A stretch of DNA of 48,539 nucleotides, taken from NCBI GenBank assembly GCA_040388605.1, contig JAZKBN010000011.1, positions 1-48,539 on the forward strand. Direction: 5' to 3'. Of the stretch, positions 1 through 8,818 are shown piece by piece. Origin of the DNA: JAZKBN01 sp040388605 (GTDB lineage Bacteria > Bacteroidota > Bacteroidia > Cytophagales > Flexibacteraceae). Below the pieces are notes generated by a model that had not been told where the DNA came from, ran no database searches, and worked only from the letters and a program-made list of their open reading frames with translations. The position numbers and the translations under genes are program-made. How positions within the stretch are numbered: position 1 is the first letter of the stretch; each line of letters starts with the position of its first letter.

Positions 1-45
1 CGTAACTTAATGAACTTCTCGGCTAAAAACACCAACTACTTTTGA
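1..45 (+). CDS. Possible C-terminal tail of a protein cut by the window edge
   Basis: Frame 1 is open from the first base to a TGA at 43-45 and would encode the last 14 residues of a protein, RNLMNFSAKNTNYF. The other two forward frames meet TAA within the first ten bases. Only 14 codons are visible, so this may be chance. If real, the gene converges on rplU-rpmA and shares the hairpin at 90-125 as a boundary. No family can be assigned. Confidence 0.3.
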   Translation, partial: RNLMNFSAKNTNYF

Positions 46-89
46 CCACATTACCCAGACCTGTTAATCTAAAAAACCGAAACAAAAAT

Positions 90-125
90 ACCCTCCGCCG
101 CATAGTTACCTATGAAGGGGAGGGT
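90..125 (-). terminator. Rho-independent terminator of rplU-rpmA
   Basis: ACCCTCC (90-96) pairs with GGAGGGT (119-125). A second, inner stem CATAG/CTATG (101-105 with 110-114) closes a TTAC loop, and a mismatched GCCG/AAGG segment lies between the stems. On the minus strand the stem is followed by TATTTTTGTTT, the expected U-tract, 42 bases past the rpmA stop. Confidence 0.75.
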
Positions 126-166
126 GCTTTCAAACCAATACCGACCAGGGGCCGATAAAAGTTTAC

Positions 167-424
167 CTAAGCTTTAGGCACTACAGATACGTATGAACGA
201 TCTTTTTCGCCTTTTTTGAACTCAACCACGCCCGGCGCTAATGCGAACAGGGTGTGATCACGGCCTATGCCCACGTTCACACCTGGGTGGTGTGCCGTGC
301 CGCGCTGACGAACAATAATATTGCCCGCAATTACGCTTTGGCCGCCGAACATTTTAACGCCGAGGCGCTTGCTATGCGATTCGCGTCCGTTCTTGGAACT
401 GCCGACGCCTTTCTTGTGTGCCAT
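167..424 (-). CDS. rpmA: 50S ribosomal protein bL27
   Basis: Structural protein of the large ribosomal subunit whose N-terminal tail approaches the peptidyl-transferase centre. The 85-residue product begins MAHKKGVGSSKNGRESHSKR and contains the family core with QRGT and HPG, followed by VGIGRDHTLFAL, all typical of bL27. Length is normal for the family. It starts directly with MAHKKG, so there is no cleavable N-terminal extension of the Firmicutes type. It is the second gene after rplU, separated by 128 bases, and is followed by a terminator. This is the usual order for the pair. Confidence 0.98.
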   Translation of the reverse strand: MAHKKGVGSSKNGRESHSKRLGVKMFGGQSVIAGNIIVRQRGTAHHPGVNVGIGRDHTLFALAPGVVEFKKGEKDRSYVSVVPKA

Positions 425-552
425 GTTTTTTTATGCTTCGGGCAAAAGGCTTTTGGCCTGTATTCCCCGTATTGCTTTTATATGATTATTTAAAAAGCCC
501 GGCGATGTACGCCTGCGGCATTTAAGGTCTTAATGGGTTTACCCCGGTTTAA

Positions 553-864
553 TTAAGCGTTTATAGCTTCAATTAAAACCTTGGTGTACTGTTGGCGGTG
601 ACCGTTTTTCTTACGATAGCCTTTGCGGCGTTTCTTTTTGAAAACGAGAACTTTTTCTGCCTTTACATGCTCAAGAACACGAACTGATACAGATGCACCG
701 CGAACGGTGGGGGCGCCAACGGTAATGCTGCCATTATCGTCTACCAAAAGCACTTTGTCGAAGGTGAGGGCAGCGCCAATCTCATCAGTCAGTTTGTTGA
801 CGTAATGATACTGGTCTTTGCTAACTTTCAGTTGCTGACCTGCAATTTCTACTATTGCGTACAT
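553..864 (-). CDS. rplU: 50S ribosomal protein bL21
   Basis: Large-subunit ribosomal protein that binds 23S rRNA and is usually encoded just before bL27, as here. The 103-residue product starts MYAIVEIAGQQLKVSKDQ and ends with the basic RNA-binding stretch KKKRRKGYRKKNGHRQQYT followed by KVLIEAI, both diagnostic of the family. Length matches the bacterial norm. A consensus Bacteroidota promoter lies 33-62 bases upstream (897-926), so this gene is the head of the rplU-rpmA transcription unit and the predicted leader is short (about 27 bases). Confidence 0.98.
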   Translation of the reverse strand: MYAIVEIAGQQLKVSKDQYHYVNKLTDEIGAALTFDKVLLVDDNGSITVGAPTVRGASVSVRVLEHVKAEKVLVFKKKRRKGYRKKNGHRQQYTKVLIEAINA

Positions 865-896
865 TTATTTTGGGTATGGTTTGAAAATACGGACTG

Positions 897-926
897 CAAA
901 GGTAAGATTTTTTCCTTTACAGGCAA
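897..926 (-). promoter_or_regulatory. Bacteroidota sigma-A-type promoter of rplU-rpmA
   Basis: On the minus strand the -33 element TTG (926-924) and the -7 element TACCTTTG (904-897) are separated by 19 bases, matching the Bacteroidota consensus TTG-N17-23-TAnnTTTG. The predicted start is near 891. Confidence 0.75.
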
Positions 927-941
927 TGTGTGTAAATTAAA

Positions 942-3900
942 TTATCGGTTAATGCTCAGCCAGCCTTTGGATGCAACTGCGCCTTTTACTTTTATAATGT
1001 AGTAATATACGCCTGCCGGCAAATCATCGCCGCCCCAATCCTGCTTATAGGCGGTTTGGTGCATCATTTCCTTGCCCCAGCGGTTGAATATGGAAACCTC
1101 GTTCTCGGGGTATAGGTGCAGGTTGCCTACTTTCCATTCGTCGTTATGGCCGTCGCCGTTAGGCGATATTACATTATAGGCCTTAACCGGGTTCTCAAAA
1201 GTTATGCAAACCTTGTTGCTGTAGCTTACAGGCGGGTTATCGCCGTTCTGTATGGCGCGTATAAGATAGCATTGCACAAAGCCGTCGCCGGCATTGGCCT
1301 GTATCCAGGTTGTTTGCCCTGCAGGTACAGTGCCAACAAGTACCGAATCTGTTGCACCATCAAGCCAGCGGTAGATTTCGTACTTGTTCAGGCCGTTGGG
1401 CCAGCCGCTGTACGGGGTCCAGCTCAGGCTGCTGCTGTTGCTGTCTGCTTTTGCGTCGGCAGACAGTACTACGTTAGAGCGCGAATCGCTGGTGGTGGTA
1501 AAATCGCAGCCGTCTTTAATGGCAATGTTGTATTCGAACTGCTTGGTGGCCGGGGCGTTATTGTCTATAAACAGGCTGTCGCCCAGGCGGGCGCTGCCCA
1601 GGTTTTCCCAAGGCCCTTGGGTGGGGAATAATGTACGCCTGTTTACAAAAGGTTCCGGCGTAACGGTAGTAGCTGATGTGATTTTATAATGCACCAGCAT
1701 TACATCAGGCGAGGCCGGTTTGCGGGTAACCGATATGAAATTAACCCTCGGCCTCTCGAAATACACATTAAAATTCAGGCTGCTGCTGTTGCAGTTCCCA
1801 AGTGGCTCTTCAATTACCGACACTGTTTTGGGGAAGCTTACGGTATCCCAGGTTACGCGTACAAGGCTGTCGGAACCGCCTGATGTGGTAAAGGTTCCGC
1901 CGGTAATTGTCCAGACATAGTGCGAGCCCGGCAGGCCGCTTACGCGGTAATTGTATGGGCGGCTTATGTCATCGGGACAAATAACGCTGTCGCGCAGGGT
2001 AACCAAGGGGTTAGGAACGGGGAATGTGCTGAATGTGGTATCTGTTGTAACGTAGCATTCACCTATGCTTTCGGTAACGCGCAGGTGAACAGGGCCTAAA
2101 GTGCTCCAGGTAACCTGTATGGCTTCGGTGCTGCTTTGCCCGGTTCCGCCGGTAATTTCCCATGTGAAAATGCTTTCGGGAGCTGTGCGGCGGGCTGTAT
2201 ATACCGATGTTTTCCCCTGGCATGCCCGGTAATCGCCCGATATGCTGTTTTTCAGCATAGGCGAAGGCAGTATACTTACCCGTAAAGTATCTGATTGGCC
2301 GGAACAGGTGTTTGTTGGTGTGCGGCTGACTTCATCTACCCAAACTTTTCCGTTTGCATCGCCGTTCCAGCGCACATTTACAAACCATGTTGTATCAACT
2401 GAAAGTATGGTTCCCGCTTCCGGGTTAATATGCCATTTCCATGAGCTGAAAGGGGTTTGTACGGTGGTATAGGTTACAAACTGGGCATTGCTGCGGCAAA
2501 GGGTATCCCTGCTGTAGGGGCTTAATGGAGTTTCGGGAATTACACCCTGCTCGAAGTTGAGGGTGAAACGGCCGGTATCGCTGGTACATCCTTTTAGATT
2601 GACAGCAGTTACTTTGAAATTAATGGTAGGTTGGGTTCCGCTGAAATTAACTACCAGGCTGTCGGTAAGCTGCCCGCTTACAATGCTTGCGCCGGGGCTG
2701 AGCACCCAGTTGTAAACAATGCCGGGCAACCTGTTCTGAACGCGGTAAACAGCGCCCTGCACGCCGGGGCACATGCTGTGCCTGCCTACTATAACCGGGG
2801 TAGCGGGTAAGGGGTGAACTATAACCCTTACACTGTCGGTTTTTGGGCAGCCGCCGCGCATGGCGGTAAGAGTATAGGTTAATGTTTGCTTTACAATGCT
2901 TTGCATGCTGAAAGAAGCATCGGATCGTGTGCTGCTGTTCAGGTTGGCAGCGGTATTCCATTGGTAGGTATATGGGTCCTGCCCTGCGGGAACGCTGTGG
3001 TGGGGAGGGCCAATTACCAAAGTTTCGCCTGAGCAGACTTCCAGGCTGTCGGGTAAATCAAGTACCGGAAGCGGCTTCATGGTGAGGTTCAGGGTTGCAG
3101 TAGTATCGCAGCCTTTGGCATTGGTGGTAACTAACGTAACCGATACTACTGATTCGTTTGTGTCTGAGCTTAAAACTGTAATTTCAGGCTGTGCCGATGC
3201 CGGGTTGTTGAACAGCCTGTTAGGGCTCCATGAATAAGTATAGCCGCTTAAAGGATTCGGGCCTATGCGGGTTGGAATATTGGCGCAGAACTTAACCACG
3301 CTGCCTAAATCAGGTACCGGGTTTGGTTGAACGGTAAGCATTACCGTATCGGTTCTCAGGCAGCCGTTTTCAGCTTCGGTGCGGAGGTAATAAGGTATGA
3401 TTAAATCTGAGGTGCCGGTGTTGTAGCGGGTTATGGTTGCTTCGGCATTGGTTACACCGGTCAGGCCCTGCAGGTTGTTTATCCATTGGTAATTATACCG
3501 GGCAACAGGCGGGTTTACCATGGTTACCGGGCGACCGGAACAGGTTGTAATGGTCCTTTGTAAATTGCTTTCGGGGCGGGGCAGTAAAGTAACTATTACG
3601 GTATCGGTTGCCGAGCAGGTGTCGTTTCCGGCCCTTACAATGAATGTATGCGGCCCGGGTGAAAGGCTGTGCGTATTCAGGTTTGGGTTCGAAACAGCGG
3701 CATTATCGAAAGCAGGGCCTGCATTGAGCCAAGTGTAGGTGTAGCCTGCAATTGGGGTGCTTCCCAGCCTTGTAATTATATCCTGGCAAATGGTTCTGGC
3801 ATTGCCCGCATCAACCGTAAGCGCCTGCTTTAGCCTGATATTCACGCTTGCCGATTTTGTGCAGTGCGTTACGGTATCAGTAACGGTAAGTGTATATGGC

Positions 3901-6506
3901 AGTGTTGCCGATGCCCCGCCCGGGTTGCTGAAGTTGAATAAGGGGTTGGCAAGGGTGCTGTCGCTGAGGCCTTTGCGGCTGCTCCATTGGTAAATGCAGT
4001 TTGGCCTTGGTGTAAAGCCTATTTGCGCAGGTGTGCTTTGGCAAAGTATGGTATCAGCAGGCAGCTTGGCAAAGGGCAGGGGATTAACTGTAACAACGGT
4101 TCTGTAGGTTTTTACGCAATGCGAACTGCCGGGCGTGTTATCTGTTATTTGTACCTCGAAGCTGAAAAGTGTGGGTTGGTCATTGGCGGCATTAAGATTA
4201 AGTTGAGGGTTGGCAATATTGGGATCGCTTAAATTATCCGTTGTCAACCATCGGTAAGAATAATTGCTCCTGGGTGCCTGCGGCATTGTAAAAGTGCTGC
4301 CCGAGCATTTTGAAATAGCAGCCGGCAATTCAGAAAGCGGACCGGGAGCAACTTTCAGCGGTGCAAGGCCATGCACCACGCAGTTTCCCACCCTTGCCGA
4401 ATAGCCGAAGTTTACAATAATGGTATCTGCAGTATTGTTGTCGGCACGGGCTGTAGCCTGGTGTTGGTTGGCAGGGTCAGGGGTAAGGAATGAGCTGGTA
4501 TCCCATGTGGTTATCTGCCCGGCAAGTGGATCGAGGCGCAGGGTGGCATTCACAAGGGGGCATGCTTTTACGGCAAATGCGGGTTTTAACACAGGGCCCG
4601 GGGTAATGGTAATAAATACCTGGCTTGAGTTCCTGCAAATGGTGTTACCAACTATATAGGTGGTTTGCAGGGTCATAATAAGCGGCGCGCCGGGTACGGT
4701 TCCTGTGTATATAAATACAGGGTCGGCCAGGGTGTCGTTATTTAAGTAAACGGCCAGGTTGGCAGGCAGCCATTTGTATTTAAATCTTGGTATTGCCCTT
4801 CCGCCTAATTGCAATGAGCCGCCTGCGCAAATGCTTGCATTTTGAGTTGCATAAGCTTTGGGCTTCGGCGGAACGGCTACTTTAATTGTGTCCTTGCTTT
4901 CGCAAACCAGGTTGCCGCTTACCGGTGATGTTATATTCAGGAACAGGAAATAAGTAATGGTACTGTCGGTATTGTTGGCCGGGGCGGTAAAGGTGGGGTT
5001 TGCCTGCCTTGTATCGCTGATGCCGGGGCCTACCCATTGGTAGGTATAGCCCCCGCCTGCCACAGGAGGTTTTCCGATACGGAGGGCTCCGCCCCCGCAT
5101 AACACGGTGTCTTTTCCCGCCATGCCATATAATGGCGGATACACAGTTACCCGAACAGTTTGGGTATCAATGCAATTATTGCTGACTGCCGTTACCCGGT
5201 AAGTTCTTAAAATAGGCGTTAATAAGCCCGGCGGAATGGGTATATCGAAGCGCATGGTACGTCCTACCCCGTTAGGCGGCACAAGGCCCGAAGGTTCGAT
5301 GCTGTCTATGGCTTCCCAGGTGGTATTGTTGTTGGCATAGCCTCCACGGTCCTGCATGACTAATGGCTGCGAAAGCTGACCGCCGCAAACCTTAAACTCG
5401 CGGGGCGCATTGGCTCCGTTGGGTCTTACTGTAAAGGTAACCGCATCGGCATAAGCGCAAAGCGAGCCTGCGCCGGGTACAAGGCTGTCCTTGGTCAGGT
5501 AATAGGTTAGTATTTGGTTGTTGCCTGTATTGTTGGTAACAGTTAAGGTAGGGTTAGAAATGTTGCGGTTGCTCAGGCCTGAATCCGGGGTCCAGTAATA
5601 AGTATAAGGGTCAAGGTCACCGGGGCGAACGCCTATTTCAGTGGGGTTGTTGCTGCATATTACCCTGTCCGGTCCGGCATCGGGTGCGCTGAGGATGGGC
5701 TTATATGTAAACAGCGAAAAGTTACGTATGCTGTGCGTATCGTAATTGCTGCCCGTGCCGGCTGTAAAGCCGAAGTAGCCTGCAAAATCTATGTTGTAAA
5801 AACCTGTAAGTACCTGTCGGCTGGCTTCGCCGGCCATGGTAAGAAAAATGGTGATATTGCCATTGTCGTAAGTAATGGTCATCTGGTGGTAATTCTGCCT
5901 TGAAAAAGAAGCAGGCGGAATGTTGTAAGTCAGCACGGTGTTTCCGCCGGCATTGGGACATTCCTGGTAATCGGCCTGGCCATAGCAGTAAACAAGCTCT
6001 ATTTTTGGTACTTCACCTGAACAGTTACCGTTTTTAAACTGGTCCATGGCAACAATTAGGCCCCTTGGCTTGGTTGGGGTACCCATGCGCCCGCCATTCT
6101 GGAAACCTGTAGGCGGGTTTGCCAGGAAGCAGAATGCAATGCCGTCGGCGCCTTGGTTGCTGCCGTCGCCCATCCTGAAATCGAATGTAGCCACCCATTT
6201 CTGGCATCGGCTGATGTTAACGGGCTTGGTATAAAATGCAGAGCCGCTGGTGTAGTCATTGGGCGTACAGAGTATAAGCTCATTTTGCGCCCCCGCCTGG
6301 TTGTCGCCAAAGGTATCGCCTATGCGGGCTTCCCCATCAAGGTTCCAGCCGGTTACATCCATGGGAGAGCCGGCAAGCTTTGCAAAAACATAGTTTTGTG
6401 CAAAAGCCGTGTTTGATGTGAGCGAGCAGAATACAATGAAAGCTGAAAAAGAAAAAACTGCCCTCCGCAAAGCGCGAAGATGCTGAATATGAGTGACGGG
6501 AAACAT
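942..6506 (-). CDS. Secreted lectin-domain, multi-Ig-like protein with gliding-motility CHU_C (T9SS type B) tail
   Basis: A very large (1,854-residue) predicted cell-surface or secreted protein. I place the start at 6506 (MFPVTHIQHLRALRR) rather than the in-frame ATG at 6560, because it puts a basic n-region directly before the hydrophobic core and a signal cleavage after AFAQ. The next roughly 230 residues look like an L-type (legume-like) lectin sandwich, with QGADGIAFCFL and a NGGRMG turn. A long array of about a dozen PKD/Ig-like modules of roughly 90-110 residues follows, each with a Y-x-W motif (YTYQW, YTYSW, YKYKW) and spaced cysteines. The C-terminus is a clear CHU_C domain: NVISPNGDGHNDEW, IFNRWGKE, WGGDDLPAGVYYYII. 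The family role is adhesion or gliding-associated surface display through T9SS. The ligand cannot be read from the sequence. Confidence 0.9.
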   Translation of the reverse strand: MFPVTHIQHLRALRRAVFSFSAFIVFCSLTSNTAFAQNYVFAKLAGSPMDVTGWNLDGEARIGDTFGDNQAGAQNELILCTPNDYTSGSAFYTKPVNISRCQKWVATFDFRMGDGSNQGADGIAFCFLANPPTGFQNGGRMGTPTKPRGLIVAMDQFKNGNCSGEVPKIELVYCYGQADYQECPNAGGNTVLTYNIPPASFSRQNYHQMTITYDNGNITIFLTMAGEASRQVLTGFYNIDFAGYFGFTAGTGSNYDTHSIRNFSLFTYKPILSAPDAGPDRVICSNNPTEIGVRPGDLDPYTYYWTPDSGLSNRNISNPTLTVTNNTGNNQILTYYLTKDSLVPGAGSLCAYADAVTFTVRPNGANAPREFKVCGGQLSQPLVMQDRGGYANNNTTWEAIDSIEPSGLVPPNGVGRTMRFDIPIPPGLLTPILRTYRVTAVSNNCIDTQTVRVTVYPPLYGMAGKDTVLCGGGALRIGKPPVAGGGYTYQWVGPGISDTRQANPTFTAPANNTDSTITYFLFLNITSPVSGNLVCESKDTIKVAVPPKPKAYATQNASICAGGSLQLGGRAIPRFKYKWLPANLAVYLNNDTLADPVFIYTGTVPGAPLIMTLQTTYIVGNTICRNSSQVFITITPGPVLKPAFAVKACPLVNATLRLDPLAGQITTWDTSSFLTPDPANQHQATARADNNTADTIIVNFGYSARVGNCVVHGLAPLKVAPGPLSELPAAISKCSGSTFTMPQAPRSNYSYRWLTTDNLSDPNIANPQLNLNAANDQPTLFSFEVQITDNTPGSSHCVKTYRTVVTVNPLPFAKLPADTILCQSTPAQIGFTPRPNCIYQWSSRKGLSDSTLANPLFNFSNPGGASATLPYTLTVTDTVTHCTKSASVNIRLKQALTVDAGNARTICQDIITRLGSTPIAGYTYTWLNAGPAFDNAAVSNPNLNTHSLSPGPHTFIVRAGNDTCSATDTVIVTLLPRPESNLQRTITTCSGRPVTMVNPPVARYNYQWINNLQGLTGVTNAEATITRYNTGTSDLIIPYYLRTEAENGCLRTDTVMLTVQPNPVPDLGSVVKFCANIPTRIGPNPLSGYTYSWSPNRLFNNPASAQPEITVLSSDTNESVVSVTLVTTNAKGCDTTATLNLTMKPLPVLDLPDSLEVCSGETLVIGPPHHSVPAGQDPYTYQWNTAANLNSSTRSDASFSMQSIVKQTLTYTLTAMRGGCPKTDSVRVIVHPLPATPVIVGRHSMCPGVQGAVYRVQNRLPGIVYNWVLSPGASIVSGQLTDSLVVNFSGTQPTINFKVTAVNLKGCTSDTGRFTLNFEQGVIPETPLSPYSRDTLCRSNAQFVTYTTVQTPFSSWKWHINPEAGTILSVDTTWFVNVRWNGDANGKVWVDEVSRTPTNTCSGQSDTLRVSILPSPMLKNSISGDYRACQGKTSVYTARRTAPESIFTWEITGGTGQSSTEAIQVTWSTLGPVHLRVTESIGECYVTTDTTFSTFPVPNPLVTLRDSVICPDDISRPYNYRVSGLPGSHYVWTITGGTFTTSGGSDSLVRVTWDTVSFPKTVSVIEEPLGNCNSSSLNFNVYFERPRVNFISVTRKPASPDVMLVHYKITSATTVTPEPFVNRRTLFPTQGPWENLGSARLGDSLFIDNNAPATKQFEYNIAIKDGCDFTTTSDSRSNVVLSADAKADSNSSSLSWTPYSGWPNGLNKYEIYRWLDGATDSVLVGTVPAGQTTWIQANAGDGFVQCYLIRAIQNGDNPPVSYSNKVCITFENPVKAYNVISPNGDGHNDEWKVGNLHLYPENEVSIFNRWGKEMMHQTAYKQDWGGDDLPAGVYYYIIKVKGAVASKGWLSINR

Positions 6507-6571
6507 ATTTAAGCCGGAGAAAGATAGGTTAAATGGCGTTGTCTGTGTGAGTTTATACAAATACGGACATC

Positions 6572-6579
6572 CAAAGATA
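6572..6579 (-). promoter_or_regulatory. Candidate -7 element for the lectin/CHU_C gene
   Basis: Minus-strand TATCTTTG matches TAnnTTTG 66 bases upstream of the chosen start codon. No TTG is found at the expected -33 distance, so the promoter is only half supported. Confidence 0.4.
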
Positions 6580-6882
6580 CGAAGTAAAGGAATGCGGTTT
6601 ACTAACCACCAAACCGTGAAAAATATGCGGAAAAATCAAACGGCTTTTAGGAGATTTTTGAAATATAATTATGCTTTGATTAATTGTCGTATTGGTAAGA
6701 GCCTGATTTATGCGCGCTTTGTTCCCGGTTTTGTACTGTTTTCCGCTTAGCTTTCTAATTGGCTTTTAGAAAACAACTTATGAGGCATAAGCTGTTATTG
6801 TTATAATTATTTGCATCCATATTTTTGATTTGTAAGTTTTGAAGCTAAAATGGTTCCGGGATTTTCGACGATAGGATAAAAA
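6580..6882. other. AT-rich intergenic region, nothing recognised
   Basis: About 300 AT-rich bases between the promoter of the minus-strand CHU_C gene and the decayed gene that follows. I see no tRNA, no repeat and no coding-like text. Confidence 0.5.
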
Positions 6883-7614
6883 ATGAAATTTCCGGCCGAA
6901 TTAATACAGTATCAGGATTTCTGCCGGAAGAGGAATCAAAGAAAACTGCAGGTTTTGGTGAATAGCTTACTTATAATTATGGTAATAAGCTTCTGTTTAA
7001 AGGCGCGCGTTGTGCTTGCGGCAACGTTCTGCTTTTGATTTTACGAAGAGTGACGAAAGCGATATTTTTACACTTAAACCTACGCCAAAAAGCATAAAGA
7101 CGATAAGTGGATTCACTGGAACATACGCGACGCCAATTACGGTTTCTAGGCCATTGCCAACAGGTACAAAATTTTGGGCGGCTCGCCTTTCGACATTGAG
7201 TAAAACCGGCGTTACAACCTTTCGTGCATTTTGGGTAAGCTTTACACCTTCGCTTTCGAGGTGAACGCAATGCCGGGCAGGCTTATTAATTTGGCAAAAC
7301 GAAACCGAATAAGCACCCACGATGTAATGTCGGGGGAAGATGAGGCCGCGGCCAACCAGGCGCGTGAATGCCTTAAAATTCACAGGTCAACGCTCAGGAA
7401 GCTCAATATTATGGAAAGCGTAATTCACCGTGCCGATGCCGGGGATTTAAAAGTAAATGTTGGCCCGGCTAAAATCTACGGCCTTTCAGTAAACGGTATT
7501 GCCGAAATTGTAAAGAACAACCGGGTAATAGCCTTTGTGGTTGCTGTAATAATTTACCTTTTGCAGGCAGCCCGGGAGCCCGTGGTTCAGCGCATATTTG
7601 GTACTTCATCTTAG
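6883..7614 (+). pseudogene. Decayed membrane-associated protein gene with five in-frame stops
   Basis: One forward frame reads as protein-like text from ATG 6883 to TAG 7612 but is broken by stops at 7036 (TGA), 7051 (TGA), 7075 (TAA), 7147 (TAG) and 7201 (TAA), with no frameshift needed. Between the stops it reads TYAKKHKDDKWIHWNIRDAN, then AIANRYKILGGSPFDIE, then a 136-codon open stretch including CLKIHRSTLRKLNIMESVIH and a C-terminal hydrophobic helix (VIAFVVAVIIYLL). The N-terminal part also has a hydrophobic stretch (VLVNSLLIIMVISFCL). The text resembles a conserved uncharacterised family I half-recognise but cannot name. An intact shorter gene starting at ATG 7270 is the alternative. 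Its 3' end overlaps the convergent CPCC gene by nine bases. Confidence 0.5.
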
Positions 7615-7872
7615 CTCATCAGGTTTTGGCGGCCTAACGTGCGGAATACCTCGGTCTTCGGCAGCGCCGAAAGCCTTGAAATTTATACGGGCCTGGTTCA
7701 GGCTTACGATGTTTGCGCCACCGCCAACATCCGGGCTATCCTGCATAACCCAATCTTCCTGCCAAAAGCAAACGTCACAGATTTCAAATGTGGGCTGCGT
7801 ATTCGGCGGTTCTTCAAGTGTATAATAATTGCAGCATGGACATGCGTATTTACCGTTAGCGCCTCTTTCCAT
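7606..7872 (-). CDS. Small CPCC-motif cysteine-rich protein
   Basis: An 88-residue protein with the CPCC signature at residues 11-14 and a second pair CDVC at 32-35, as in the Cys_rich_CPCC family (small bacterial proteins presumed to bind zinc). The remainder has the family pattern of FWQED, a D-P/DVGGGAN segment and a conserved SLNQARINFKAFGA helix. Length is typical. There is no signal peptide, so it is cytoplasmic. It is convergent with the decayed gene at 6883-7614 and appears to stand alone. The family has no assigned biochemical function, so none is claimed here. Confidence 0.85.
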   Translation of the reverse strand: MERGANGKYACPCCNYYTLEEPPNTQPTFEICDVCFWQEDWVMQDSPDVGGGANIVSLNQARINFKAFGAAEDRGIPHVRPPKPDELR

Positions 7873-7965
7873 TGCATTAATTGGTCATAAATTCATCGGA
7901 GACGCTAATTTCCATATCTTCGCGCAATATTTTTCAATAAAAACCTTCAAACTATCCTTCTTGCA

Positions 7966-8709
7966 ATGAAAAAAACGCTTACTGTTCTTTTATCTGCTCT
8001 TCTTTTTGCGGGTTCCGTATCTGCCGAAACAGGGGAAACCTCATCTGCTAACGCAAACCAGGTTGGCACTACCCAATCTCTTGCACAGAAAATGGGTATA
8101 ACCGGCGGCAAATATGTATCCCGTACAAATCGTACTGCCCTTATGTTCGGCTTCGACGTATCGCAGGCACTTGGCGGTTATATTGCCGACACCGCATTGT
8201 CTAATAAGACAGGTTTAGGCGGCACTATATCTTTTGTTTACTATGTGGATGCCGGAAATAAAATTGGCATTACTGCGTCATTAGGCTATAATGCTTTCCA
8301 GATCACAACCGAAAAGTCAACAGCTGTTAAGATGCCAAACGGTTCATACACCTATGTTTGGGAGTATAAAGACAACCTTGTGCAAAGCGTACCTATGAAC
8401 CTCGGCGTTCGCTACAACTTTTTACCTTACCTGTATGCAGGTGTTGAATTCGGTTATGCCCGCCATATAGTAGACAGGCTCTCTGCGCCCGGCTTTATCG
8501 AAAATGACTCATCTACAACTGATTACGTTCAAACCGGCAGCTTTACATGGTCTCCTGCTATAGGCGGCGTAGTTAAAATGGGCGGTATTGATCTTGATTT
8601 ATCGGTTCGTGCACGCTATATGTCGTTCCCTAAAAGTCCTTTAGACGACAAAAGCCTGAATTACGTAGGCGCACGCGTTGCGCTCAGCATACCTATGGGT
8701 AAGCACTAA
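7966..8709 (+). CDS. Predicted outer-membrane beta-barrel protein, copy 1
   Basis: A 247-residue protein with a clear signal peptide (MKKTLTVLLSALLFAGSVSA, cleavage before ETG). It is followed by alternating beta-strand text ending in a strand with terminal hydrophobic pattern (YVGARVALSIPMGKH). The pattern of aromatic and glycine residues with short turns suggests a small porin-like or OmpA-like barrel of about eight strands. I do not recognise a named family. It is followed by its own terminator and by a divergent paralogue (8819-9571). A frameshifted piece of its 3' third recurs at 14150-14412. The decayed repeat suggests that this locus is prone to duplication. Confidence 0.8.
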   Translation: MKKTLTVLLSALLFAGSVSAETGETSSANANQVGTTQSLAQKMGITGGKYVSRTNRTALMFGFDVSQALGGYIADTALSNKTGLGGTISFVYYVDAGNKIGITASLGYNAFQITTEKSTAVKMPNGSYTYVWEYKDNLVQSVPMNLGVRYNFLPYLYAGVEFGYARHIVDRLSAPGFIENDSSTTDYVQTGSFTWSPAIGGVVKMGGIDLDLSVRARYMSFPKSPLDDKSLNYVGARVALSIPMGKH

Positions 8710-8735
8710 GAGAATTTAATTGCTTTATTGCACAG

Positions 8736-8768
8736 AGCCTCCCGGGAACGGGGGGCTTTTGTTTTTAT
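8736..8768 (+). terminator. Rho-independent terminator after barrel gene 1
   Basis: AGCCTCCCG (8736-8744) pairs with CGGGGGGCT (8749-8757), with one T-G wobble, around a GGAA tetraloop. It is followed by TTTTGTTTTT. A corroded copy exists at 14437-14464. Confidence 0.8.
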
Positions 8769-8818
8769 ATATCGGTTTTTACTAAATTCGAATTCATTTT
8801 TAATGTATTATATCGGTC

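Noticed and set aside
1116..1631. 171-residue + strand frame
   Set aside because: Mirror of the lectin/CHU_C gene tail. Composition is low complexity and no motif is present.
6997..7383. 128-residue minus-strand frame across the decayed gene
   Set aside because: The forward frame carries the protein-like text, and the reverse frame lacks any recognisable pattern.
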